Positions 55,535-62,665 of a stretch of DNA of 64,000 nt are shown here, piece by piece (position 1 is the first letter of the stretch; every line of letters starts with the position of its first letter). The stretch is from an uncultured Roseovarius sp. (lineage in GTDB: Bacteria > Pseudomonadota > Alphaproteobacteria > Rhodobacterales > Rhodobacteraceae). Under the pieces are notes generated by a model. That model was not told where the DNA came from. It did not search any database and was given only the letters and a program-made list of their open reading frames with translations. The translations under genes were made by a program, and so were the position numbers. Where the stretch lies: positions 3,948,001-4,012,000 of the forward strand of contig OX638333.1 in the NCBI GenBank assembly GCA_951812895.1, read 5' to 3'.

Positions 55535-55912
55535 TCAGTCAAAAAAGTCGTGATCAGTGCGCAAGGCACAGCGATTGCCATCCGGGTCCATAAACTCTGC
55601 TGTCCGCCCCCATGAGTAATCAAACTCTTCAACAACCACACCATGGGATCGCAGGTGCGCAACCGATGCTGCCAGATCATTGGTGTTGAGACGTAGTTTA
55701 GAAGGGCATTCCTGGGGGGATTTGAGTTTCGCTGCAGTAGTGCCGCCGGTTTCCACCATCAGATAGGCACCACTCAGATCAAAACAGATCAGCCCGTCCC
55801 TATCCGTACCTTTCTCAAAAAGCACCTTGAGGCCGATCACATCCCGATAAAACGCCCGGCACGCCGGGTAGTCGCCCGTATTTAAAATAAAGCCGTAACG
55901 CGAAATTTCCAT
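55535..55912 (-). CDS. VOC-superfamily (glyoxalase-like) protein
   Basis: The 125-residue protein has the paired beta-alpha-beta-beta-beta modules of the vicinal-oxygen-chelate fold: SRYGFILNTGDYPACRAFYRD type start (key elements FILNTGDYPACRAFYRDV and GLKVLFEKG) and SWGRTAEFMDPDGNRCAL at the end. The usual first His is replaced (ILNT), so metal binding may differ. It follows the SoxR-box promoter VOC gene by 57 bp on the same strand. Confidence 0.82.
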   Translation of the reverse strand: MEISRYGFILNTGDYPACRAFYRDVIGLKVLFEKGTDRDGLICFDLSGAYLMVETGGTTAAKLKSPQECPSKLRLNTNDLAASVAHLRSHGVVVEEFDYSWGRTAEFMDPDGNRCALRTDHDFFD

Positions 55913-55969
55913 GATGCATTCCTTTTGTTGGGAACAGCCAATTCTAATGACCGGCTGCGCCCATTCGAT

Positions 55970-56344
55970 TCAGCTGTAATTCACAACCTCAAACTCGATC
56001 CCATCAGGTCCGTCGAAATAGAACCGAAGGCCGGGTTCGTAATCGCCGTGACTGTGTGTTTCATACCCGGCGGCCTTGACCCGTGCTTCTGTCGCATCGA
56101 TGTCGTCCACAACTACACCTACGTGATTGAGCCCGCCAATTCGGCCATAGGTATTCCCGAGCTTCTTAAGCTCTTTATTCGGTGCATAAAGCGCAAGATA
56201 GCTGTCCGCATCACCCACGTGCACGGTATGCCCATTGTCCTTCGCTTCACCTTCCCAACGAATATGCCAGCCAAACAAATTACACAGGATCGCAGCGCTT
56301 TCCTCGGGTTTCGGCACGGTGATGTTTACGTGTTCCAGATGCAT
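55970..56344 (-). CDS. VOC-superfamily (glyoxalase-like) protein under a SoxR-type promoter
   Basis: The 124-residue protein has VOC metal-site positions: His5 (HLEHVNITV), the second-module LNHVGVVVDD and the terminal Glu in GIEFEVVNYS. VOC proteins include glyoxalases, dioxygenases and resistance proteins. It is divergent from soxR and its promoter carries a SoxR box; GGAAGGAA precedes the start. It and the next VOC gene form a probable operon. Substrate unknown. Confidence 0.85.
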   Translation of the reverse strand: MHLEHVNITVPKPEESAAILCNLFGWHIRWEGEAKDNGHTVHVGDADSYLALYAPNKELKKLGNTYGRIGGLNHVGVVVDDIDATEARVKAAGYETHSHGDYEPGLRFYFDGPDGIEFEVVNYS

Positions 56345-56379
56345 GTTGTTTCCTTCCGGATTGAAATTTAATGACTTTG

Positions 56380-56410
56380 AATGTAGTACTTCAAGTTAAC
56401 TTGAGTTCAA
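56380..56410 (-). promoter_or_regulatory. SoxR-type promoter of the VOC genes (19-bp spacer)
   Basis: Minus-strand -35 TTGAAC (56405-56410) and -10 TACATT (56380-56385) are 19 bp apart, the overlong spacing typical of promoters that MerR-family activators such as SoxR open by bending DNA. The SoxR palindrome fills the spacer. Confidence 0.75.
56389..56406. promoter_or_regulatory. SoxR box
   Basis: CTTCAAGTTAACTTGAGT matches the enterobacterial SoxR box CCTCAAGTTAACTTGAGG at 16 of 18 positions, with the full core TCAAGTTAACTTGA. It lies in the 80-bp region between soxR and the divergent VOC genes. Confidence 0.85.
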
Positions 56411-56424
56411 TATGGAAAATATTC

Positions 56425-56895
56425 ATGCAAAACAATTCATTACGAAATAGAGGTCTCTCAATAGGATATGTTTCAGAGCGTACAGGCCTGTCTGTATCAG
56501 CCATCCGCTACTACGAGGACGAACAACTGGTGCACCCCGATCGCAATGAAAGCGGGCACCGCCGTTATGCCCGGTCCGACATCAGGCGCCTCTCTTTTGT
56601 GATGATTGCACAGGGTTTGGGGTTTTCCATCTCGGACATTCGCAATGCCTTGGCTACCTTGCCCGAACACAGGACGCCAAACAAAGGGGATTGGGCCAGG
56701 ATTTCGCGCAATTTCGGCAGGGTTCTGGATGAGCGTATTTCACAGATGCAGCTGCTCCGCGAAAAACTGGACGGATGCATTGGGTGCGGATGTCTGTCGC
56801 TTAAAACCTGCGGACTTTATAACGCGCGTGATCGCGCGGCACGTCGCGGCGCCGGGCCGCGCTATCTGTTGGGGGACAACAGCGAAACGGTGTGA
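56425..56895 (+). CDS. soxR: Redox-sensitive transcriptional activator SoxR
   Basis: SoxR is a MerR-family dimer with a [2Fe-2S] cluster that senses redox-active compounds. Start at 56425 (MQNNSLRNRGLSIGYV) is chosen over an ATG at 56371 that lies in the promoter. The 156-residue protein has the winged-helix N-terminus (SIGYVSERTGLSVSAIRYYE, about 12-31), a dimerisation helix, and the SoxR cluster motif CIGCGCLSLKTC (C-x2-C-x-C-x5-C). The SoxR box lies immediately upstream. Confidence 0.95.
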   Translation: MQNNSLRNRGLSIGYVSERTGLSVSAIRYYEDEQLVHPDRNESGHRRYARSDIRRLSFVMIAQGLGFSISDIRNALATLPEHRTPNKGDWARISRNFGRVLDERISQMQLLREKLDGCIGCGCLSLKTCGLYNARDRAARRGAGPRYLLGDNSETV

Positions 56896-56993
56896 ATAGC
56901 ATATTTACATATAGAAAGAGGTTAGAAACGAGGCGTCTCAGAACAAAACATGCCCTCAGATAAAATTGGTCGCCACACCGCCAACAATAAAGA

Positions 56994-57019
56994 CCATTTG
57001 CGACATACGTCGCAAATGG
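56994..57019. promoter_or_regulatory. 26-bp palindrome (operator) upstream of the mttB-like gene
   Basis: CCATTTGCGAC (56994-57004) and GTCGCAAATGG (57009-57019) are perfect inverted 11-bp arms around ATAC, itself largely self-complementary with its flanks (GACATACGTC). A repressor or activator dimer site for mttB is likely. Confidence 0.7.
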
Positions 57020-57074
57020 GACAGAATACGACAGGGAATCATGCATTTACCTGCGCCAACAGGGAGTTTTAACC

Positions 57075-57164
57075 ATGAAGCAACGCTGCAAGATTGCTTT
57101 GGTAATCTACACGATCGGCGCTGTCCGCGGTCGCGCAGCGCGGGGAAGACCATCATTGGGCTAA
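57075..57164 (+). CDS. Possible 29-residue leader ORF before the mttB-like gene
   Basis: AGGGAG lies 8 bp before ATG at 57075; the peptide starts MKQRCKIALVIYTIG and ends at TAA (57162-57164) in the loop of an inverted repeat whose 3' arm is 26 nt before the mttB start. Basic, with no runs of one amino acid. It may be a leader peptide, or a chance ORF. Confidence 0.3.
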   Translation: MKQRCKIALVIYTIGAVRGRAARGRPSLG

Positions 57165-57181
57165 CCTTTCACCCCAATGAT
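57152..57181 (+). promoter_or_regulatory. Hairpin just upstream of the mttB-like start
   Basis: ATCATTGGG (57152-57160) and CCCAATGAT (57173-57181) form a 9-bp stem with a 12-nt loop, 25 nt before the start codon at 57207. No T-run follows. It could act on translation of mttB or bind a regulator. Confidence 0.5.
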
Positions 57182-57206
57182 AGCTTGACCCAAGGACGAT
57201 CCTGAC

Positions 57207-58751
57207 ATGACCGATACAACCACAACCTCGCGCCGTTCCGGTGGACGTGCAGCCCGGCGCGCAAGCCGCGCCGCTCCTCTGGAGGATGCCGTTCGCCCCG
57301 TTCGCGCGGGTATCGAAGGCGGCACATACAAGCCCCTGACACAGGCAGGAATGGAAAAGATTCACAACACCGCCCTTGACGCGCTGGAACAAATCGGCTT
57401 GGCCGATGCGCCCGAAAGTGGCATCAAGTATTTGACCGATGCCGGTGCAATCCTCGGCGATGACGGACGTATCCGTTTCCCCCGGGCGCTCGTCGAAGAC
57501 ATGATCGCCGTGGCAAACAGGCAGGTCACATTGTGCAGCCGTGACGGCAAGAACGACCTCTCACTTTCCGGTAATCGCGTTCATTACGGCACCGCTGGTG
57601 CTGCCGTTCATATGGTGGATGTAGCAGGCCGAGAATATCGCGAAAGCACTCTTCAGGACCTGCATGATGCGTCGCGCATTTGTGACGTGCTGGATAACAT
57701 CCATTTCGTGCAGCGCCCGATGGTCTGCCGGGACATTCCGGACAACCGTGAAATGGATCTTAACACAGTCTATGCCACTACTGCCGGGACAACCAAACAC
57801 ATCGGCACCTCCTTTACCGATCCCAGCTATGTCGCCCCGGCCCTTGAAATGCTGCACATGATCGCCGGTGGTGAAGACAAATGGCGTGAACGGCCATTTA
57901 TGAGCAATTCCAACTGCTTCGTTGTCCCACCTATGAAGTTTGCCACTGAATCCTGTCAGGTGATGGAGGAGTGTATCAAGGGTGGGATGCCAGTGTTGCT
58001 ACTCTCAGCCGGTATGGCCGGAGCAACGGCGCCGTCCACTGTAGCAGGCGCTATTGTGCAGGCTGTGGCGGAATGTCTGGCCGGTCTGGTCTATGTGAAT
58101 GCGGTCAAACCAGGACACCCGGCAATTTTCGGCACTTGGCCCTTCGGCCTTGACCTGCGCACAGGCGCGATGACCGTGGGTTCAGGCGAACAGGCATTGT
58201 TGTCAGCCGGATGCGCTCAAATGCACAAATTCTACGGCGTGCCGGGTGGCGCCGCAGCCGGTGCTGCTGATTCCAAAATGCCTGATATGCAAGCCGGTTG
58301 GGAGCAAATGTGTTCGAATGTGATGGCCGGGCTTTCCGGTTTGAACATGGTGTACGAGGCCGCCGGCATGCATGCTTCTCTGCTTGGCTTCTGCCACGAA
58401 TCCCTGATCCTGGGCGACGATCTGATTGGTCATGCGCTGCGCTGTGTGCGCGGGATTGAAGTGGATGATGAAACCCTCGCCTTTGAACAAATCCGCGAAG
58501 TTTGCATCGGTGGGCCGGGACATTACCTTGGCACGGAACAAACGCTCGGCCGAATGCAGAAAGATTATGTTTATCCGGCACTTGGGGACAGAACCTCTCC
58601 CAAGGAATGGGCAGAACGGGACAAACCTGACCTGCTGATAAACGCCACAACACGCAAAGAGCAGATCCTCTCAGAACGCTCTGCTGCACGGTTCAATCCC
58701 ATGCTGGATGCTGAAATTCGGCGGAAGTTCAACATTCACCTGCCATCATGA
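57207..58751 (+). CDS. mttB: MttB-family (trimethylamine methyltransferase-like) protein without pyrrolysine
   Basis: The 514-residue TIM-barrel protein belongs to COG5598, which demethylates quaternary or tertiary amines (glycine betaine, proline betaine, carnitine) onto a corrinoid protein. It is one uninterrupted frame with no in-frame amber at the pyrrolysine position of archaeal MttB, so it is of the non-Pyl type (MtgB/MtpB-like). Seen: an Arg/Ala-rich N-terminal tail (RRSGGRAARRASRAA), GTAGAAVHMVD and AGMAGATAPSTVAGA barrel segments, MHASLLGFCHESLILGDD. No corrinoid protein or activase gene is nearby, so its partner must be encoded elsewhere. Confidence 0.88.
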   Translation: MTDTTTTSRRSGGRAARRASRAAPLEDAVRPVRAGIEGGTYKPLTQAGMEKIHNTALDALEQIGLADAPESGIKYLTDAGAILGDDGRIRFPRALVEDMIAVANRQVTLCSRDGKNDLSLSGNRVHYGTAGAAVHMVDVAGREYRESTLQDLHDASRICDVLDNIHFVQRPMVCRDIPDNREMDLNTVYATTAGTTKHIGTSFTDPSYVAPALEMLHMIAGGEDKWRERPFMSNSNCFVVPPMKFATESCQVMEECIKGGMPVLLLSAGMAGATAPSTVAGAIVQAVAECLAGLVYVNAVKPGHPAIFGTWPFGLDLRTGAMTVGSGEQALLSAGCAQMHKFYGVPGGAAAGAADSKMPDMQAGWEQMCSNVMAGLSGLNMVYEAAGMHASLLGFCHESLILGDDLIGHALRCVRGIEVDDETLAFEQIREVCIGGPGHYLGTEQTLGRMQKDYVYPALGDRTSPKEWAERDKPDLLINATTRKEQILSERSAARFNPMLDAEIRRKFNIHLPS

Positions 58752-58774
58752 TGTTGGAAGCAAAGTAAGAAACG

Positions 58775-58804
58775 GAGCAGCGGGTTACACGCTGCTCATG
58801 TTTT
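58775..58804 (+). terminator. Rho-independent terminator of the mttB-like gene
   Basis: A perfect 8-bp stem GAGCAGCG / CGCTGCTC with a 7-nt loop lies 23 bp after the stop and is followed by ATGTTTT. Confidence 0.75.
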
Positions 58805-58840
58805 ATCGCGACGACCGAAAGCGGCGTTCGGTATATCAGA

Positions 58841-59611
58841 TCATCCGGAAATCCGCGCAAGCAACGCCACGGTATCCAGCCCTGCAACCGACCCCGCTAG
58901 TGGCTCTCGGCGAAGCGTGCACAGAATGTCGAGACAGATCGCGTTGCCCGACCCTTCCCAGATCGAATTCAGCGGTGCCTCACGGTAAAACAAGGGCAAT
59001 GGCGTATCTTCAATATAGCCTGTGCCCCCCATGCGCTCCATCGCCTTGTAAACAAAGTTAGAGCACAGCTTGTTCCCAAGGAATTTTGCCAATGCAACGG
59101 CTAGACGGGCAAAGTCACGATTAGCCTCTGAGGCGCGGTCAAAGAACCCCGCCACATAGAGGCCAAATGCAAGCGTGCCTTCCCTATCCAGCGTAAGATC
59201 GGGCAGCACACACCGGGCTCAGTTTGCGACGTGAGACAGACCATCCCGGCATGGGTCGCATGGACCACCGACCCGGTCTTCCCAGGCCACAGCGGTATAG
59301 CCAGCTCCGATATCAGACGACATTTATCGATGATATGAGGGGTGAAACTCGACTTCATCAAGCCGCCGACCACCTGTATCAAACTGGATCAACTCGGGCA
59401 CATGCCGATTGGTCTGACACCCGGTAACACGCATATCTGCCTGCCACATCAACGCGCCATAATCCGCCAACACAGCCGCATCCCCACCTGCTAACGCTGC
59501 GTGCTCTCGCAATGCAATATCACCGCCCCAATAGTCGATATCGTGCCTCGCTTCAGGTTGATTATGGACATCATGTGTGTCAAGCTCTGACCGAGGCGGG
59601 ATCTGTGGCAT
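58841..59611 (-). pseudogene. Degraded AidB-like acyl-CoA dehydrogenase
   Basis: Three same-strand fragments in different frames match one AidB-type protein in order. The N-terminus (MPQIPPRSELDTHDVHNQPE, then DEVEFHPSYH) ends in a stop at 59324; the frame resumes with VAWEDRVGG, shifts to VVHATHAGMVCLTSQ and GVCCPI, and then jumps to the C-terminus LPDLTLDREGTLAFGL, AMERMGGTGYIED and YREAPLNSIWEGSGN. The middle (FAD-binding beta domain, about half of the normal ~540 residues) is missing. One stop, at least two frameshifts and a large deletion make it non-functional. Confidence 0.85.
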
Positions 59612-59627
59612 GAAAGACTCTCCATGC

Positions 59628-59661
59628 CACATCAATTGTGCTGCGCGAAACAATTGATGTG
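59628..59661. promoter_or_regulatory. 34-bp palindrome at the pseudogene start / upstream of ftsB
   Basis: CACATCAATTGT (59628-59639) and ACAATTGATGTG (59650-59661) are perfect 12-bp arms with a 10-bp centre. It starts 17 bp upstream of the pseudogene's former start codon and 91 bp before ftsB. Probably an operator left from the pseudogene's promoter, or one used for ftsB. Confidence 0.6.
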
Positions 59662-59751
59662 AAAGGGGATTCACAAACCACCATACCTGTGCCATGGTGT
59701 CAGGGCACCACCCAAAAAGAGGTGGGCACACAAAGGCAGAGCAGGACGATC

Positions 59752-60051
59752 ATGACCAATCGCAAACGCCCGGCAATCGGCATTTTGGTATATTTTGCCA
59801 TCGCCTTTGGATTGGGCGCTTACTTCACCTTTGCGGCCGTTCAGGGCGATTATGGCCTGTTCCGACGGGCAGAGATCGTAGCCGAAGAAAAGGCGTTGCA
59901 GGCCCGTCTGGACCGGCTGAATGCCAAGGTTGCCCGGATGGAAAACCTGACGGCACGGCTGTCAGACACCTTTCTTGATCTTGACCTGCTGGACCAACAG
60001 GCCCGTGACGTTTTGGGTCTCTTGCGGTCAGACGAAATTGTCATTCGCTAA
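59752..60051 (+). CDS. ftsB: Septum formation initiator FtsB/DivIC family
   Basis: FtsB is a single-pass inner-membrane division protein working with FtsL and FtsQ. The start at 59752 (MTNRKRPAIG) gives 99 residues: a membrane helix (about 9-29), then a coiled coil with leucine heptads (KALQARLDRLNAKVARMENLTARL split as KALQARLDRL and MENLTARL), and the C-terminal LLDQQARDVLGL typical of alphaproteobacterial members. Length is normal. Confidence 0.9.
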   Translation: MTNRKRPAIGILVYFAIAFGLGAYFTFAAVQGDYGLFRRAEIVAEEKALQARLDRLNAKVARMENLTARLSDTFLDLDLLDQQARDVLGLLRSDEIVIR

Positions 60052-60144
60052 AGTATCATCGCCAAATTCATTGCCACTGAATCCAACGCGTATAAAGCAC
60101 GTTAGAATCAGCTAAATACGCTATCTTAAAGGGTGGTTTGAAAA

Positions 60145-60221
<77 letters not shown>

Positions 60222-60232
60222 ACTGTTCGCGC

Positions 60233-60261
60233 GGTATAGCCGGGCAAAACCGGCGGCGCAA
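60233..60261 (-). promoter_or_regulatory. Promoter of tRNA-Arg
   Basis: Minus-strand -35 TTGCGC (60256-60261) and -10 TATACC (60233-60238) with a 17-bp spacer; the mature tRNA 5' end is 12 bp downstream of the -10 box. Confidence 0.6.
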
Positions 60262-60314
60262 TCGCGAATATCGTTACTCACAAATGCGGGAAAATGACAT
60301 GTTTTAAAAACACG

Positions 60315-60344
60315 TTTTGGGGCCCCGTTTCCGAGACCCCAAAA
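60315..60344 (-). terminator. Terminator hairpin after the small lipoprotein gene
   Basis: TTTTGGGG (60315-60322) and CCCCAAAA (60337-60344) form an 8-bp stem with a GC-rich loop, ending in A/T stretches on both sides. It lies 29 bp beyond the stop of the small lipoprotein gene and could work in both directions. Confidence 0.7.
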
Positions 60345-60373
60345 AGAGGTAGTCCTGAACGCAGAAGCTGCGC

Positions 60374-60502
60374 TTAAACTGGGTTACCGTATTTGTCGTA
60401 TGTGGGTTCTGGCTCAACAAAAATTGTTGGCTCTTCCTGCTGTGCGCAGGCCGATACGAAGATACCCATTGCGAGTACTACGGTAATTTTCAAAAGCTTC
60501 AT
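60374..60502 (-). CDS. 42-residue lipoprotein
   Basis: A short gene with a strong ribosome site (AAGGAG, 9 bp before ATG at 60502). The peptide starts MKLLKITVVLAMGIFVSAC with a lipobox VSAC (Cys19) and ends EPEPTYDKYGNPV. After lipid attachment only 24 residues would remain. A terminator hairpin follows. Similar tiny lipoproteins occur in other Roseobacters as I recall; function unknown. Confidence 0.75.
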   Translation of the reverse strand: MKLLKITVVLAMGIFVSACAQQEEPTIFVEPEPTYDKYGNPV

Positions 60503-60813
60503 GCTGGCAGCTCCTTTTGCTTCATTCACAAGAATGTTAGCGACTCTATTCGCATCCGTCGAACATTAATACGCAAAAATTTCAATTTTTTTCGGATTTC
60601 CGCCGATCTTTGTCGACTGTGTACAAAATGCCTCACCCGTTGAGTGCGACATCGCCAGCGGCATGTACGTATTGCTGTCGCAAATCTCCTTCAGAACCAA
60701 CATTTTCGAATGCGTGTACCAACACAGGTACGTGCAAACCCGCAGAATAAGAATGTTTATGCCAATTTGCTTCTATCTGATATGTTTGCCTTCAAGCCAA
60801 TTTAGAGAAAATC
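60503..60813. other. 311-bp AT-rich gene-free region
   Basis: It separates the divergent small lipoprotein and the coiled-coil gene. It is visibly richer in A/T than its surroundings and contains a short inverted repeat GTACC/GGTAC (near 60717-60731). Promoters for both genes must lie here, but I see none that is clear-cut. Confidence 0.5.
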
Positions 60814-61440
60814 ATGATACGTAGACAATTTCTGAAGACGGGTACCGCTTTTGCATGTGTTGCATTTCCTTCTTCGCTGATGGCAGGTGGGGAAGCCCCA
60901 CCAAAGTTCGGCAAACCAAAAACGTCTCAAACACCTGAGAAAAAGGACGCGCCCGAAAAAAACTGCAAGGCGCTCAAGAAAAAGCTCGCAGAATTACGGC
61001 GGAATCTCAAAAGAGCAGAACGCGCAGAAAAAAAGCGGGAAAGGCTATTTAACAGTATTCGTAACGACGCAGAAGACTATGAAGCTCAAGTTCATGTGGA
61101 TCAAGCAAAGTTGCGTAAAGCACGAACAAATTTGAAGAAGGCCGAAAAGCGGACGAAATTGGCCAGCAGAGTATATGAACGTGCGCGAGCAGCAGGAAAT
61201 GATACAAAAACCGCAAGCGCAGAACGTGCCCTAGACGACGCCCTTGAAAAAGAAAAGGGTGCAGAAGACCATGTTGAAAATTTGGAAATCGATATTTGGG
61301 AAAATAACAACCGACACGCGAGCGAATTAAGAGACTTGAAGGATGCCCAAGCCAAACTGAATAGCGCGCGCACATGGGTTTCAAACTACAAGTCTCAGAT
61401 TAGAAAGTTGACCAAAGAGATGAAGACTGCTGGGTGTTAA
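60814..61440 (+). CDS. Tat-exported coiled-coil protein of unknown function
   Basis: The 208-residue protein begins with a twin-arginine signal (MIRRQFLKTGTAFACVAF) and continues as a highly charged Lys/Glu/Ala-rich coiled coil (about 50-205) with two cysteines (C51 and the terminal C208). The coding sequence is clearly more AT-rich than its neighbours and uses AAA/GAA codons freely, which suggests transfer or drift. It is convergent with sufS (3-bp gap). No family recognised. Confidence 0.75.
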   Translation: MIRRQFLKTGTAFACVAFPSSLMAGGEAPPKFGKPKTSQTPEKKDAPEKNCKALKKKLAELRRNLKRAERAEKKRERLFNSIRNDAEDYEAQVHVDQAKLRKARTNLKKAEKRTKLASRVYERARAAGNDTKTASAERALDDALEKEKGAEDHVENLEIDIWENNNRHASELRDLKDAQAKLNSARTWVSNYKSQIRKLTKEMKTAGC

Positions 61441-61443
61441 GCG

Positions 61444-62664
61444 CTAGCCCAGCAATTCGTGACACAGCTCCAGTGCATCGACCAGCACGTCAATCTCTGC
61501 CTCAGTATTATAGAGGCCAAATGACGCCCGGCACGTTGCCGTTAACCCCAGATGATCCATCAATGGTCCGGCACAATGGTGCCCTGCCCGCACTGCCACG
61601 CCTTTTTTGTCCAGAATCGTTGAAATATCATGGGCATGCGCTGCCCCGTCCAGCGTGAATGAGAAGATTGCGGCCTTATCCGGTGCAGTCCCCTGCAATT
61701 GCAACCAGTTCAGCCCGGTCAATCGTGACACGGCATAGTCGCGCAAATGGTCCTCGTGCGCCGCAATATTCTCCATCCCCAGGCTCATCATATAGTCCAG
61801 CGCCACGCCAAGTCCGATGGTCTGAACAATCCCCGGCGTGCCGGCCTCGAACTTCATGGGCGGATCGTTATAGGTCACGGCGTCTTTGCTGACTTCGCGG
61901 ATCATATCCCCGCCGCCCATAAACGGCCGCATCTCGGCCAAACGCTCCCTGCGCACAAAAATTGCACCTGATCCGGAGGGGCCGTATAGTTTGTGACCAG
62001 TGATCGCGTAAAAATCACACCCCAAATCGTCCAGATTAACCGGCATGTGCACCGCGGCCTGGCTGCCATCTACCAGTACAGGAACGCCCTGATCTCGCGC
62101 GGCCTGACAAATTGATTTTACATCAACCTTAGTCCCTAACACATTAGAAAGGTGAGATATTGCTACCAACTTGGTCTTTGGACCGATGGCATCGATCACC
62201 TTCTGCGCATCCAGTGCACCGCTGGCATCCGTATCAACCCATTTCAAAACCACACCCTGACGCTCGCGCAGGAAATGCCAGGGTACGATATTGGCATGGT
62301 GCTCCATCACACTCAGAACAATCTCGTCGCCTGCCTTCATGCGCGGCATGGCCCAGCCATAGGCAACCATGTTGATGCCTTCGGTTGTGCCAGAATTCAG
62401 AACGATCTGATCCTCATCCGCCACGCCCAGAAACTTCGCAATAATTCCCCGCACCGCCTCATACTTCTCGGTCGCGATGTTTGAGAGTGTGTGCAACCCA
62501 CGATGTACATTGGCATATTCGTGGGAATAGGCATTGGTTATCGCATCAATCACCACCTGCGGCTTTTGCGCCGATGCGCCATTGTCCAGATAGACCAATG
62601 GCTTGCCATTAATCTCCCGGCTCAGGATAGGAAAATCGGCTCTGATTTTGTTGATATCCAGCAT
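61444..62664 (-). CDS. sufS: Cysteine desulfurase SufS
   Basis: SufS takes sulphur from cysteine for Fe-S cluster assembly. Start at 62664 (MLDINKIRADFP) gives 406 residues. Seen: YLDNGASAQKPQ (about 26-37), the PLP lysine in AITGHKLYGPSGSGA (about 221-235), and the active-site cysteine loop RAGHHCAGPLM (about 357-367). It starts 2 bp after the end of a Yip1-like gene within the suf operon. Confidence 0.95.
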   Translation of the reverse strand: MLDINKIRADFPILSREINGKPLVYLDNGASAQKPQVVIDAITNAYSHEYANVHRGLHTLSNIATEKYEAVRGIIAKFLGVADEDQIVLNSGTTEGINMVAYGWAMPRMKAGDEIVLSVMEHHANIVPWHFLRERQGVVLKWVDTDASGALDAQKVIDAIGPKTKLVAISHLSNVLGTKVDVKSICQAARDQGVPVLVDGSQAAVHMPVNLDDLGCDFYAITGHKLYGPSGSGAIFVRRERLAEMRPFMGGGDMIREVSKDAVTYNDPPMKFEAGTPGIVQTIGLGVALDYMMSLGMENIAAHEDHLRDYAVSRLTGLNWLQLQGTAPDKAAIFSFTLDGAAHAHDISTILDKKGVAVRAGHHCAGPLMDHLGLTATCRASFGLYNTEAEIDVLVDALELCHELLG

Positions 62665-62665
62665 C

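Larger units (their letters stand above)
56896..57206 (+). promoter_or_regulatory. 311-bp region upstream of the mttB-like gene
   Basis: No conventional gene fits here. It contains a 26-bp palindrome (56994-57019), a possible 29-codon leader ORF (57075-57164) and a 9-bp inverted repeat (57152-57181), each listed separately. I do not see an unambiguous -35/-10 pair. Confidence 0.6.

Noticed and set aside
57207-58751. Pyrrolysine-containing MttB
   Set aside because: The reading frame is uninterrupted by amber codons and no pyl genes are present.
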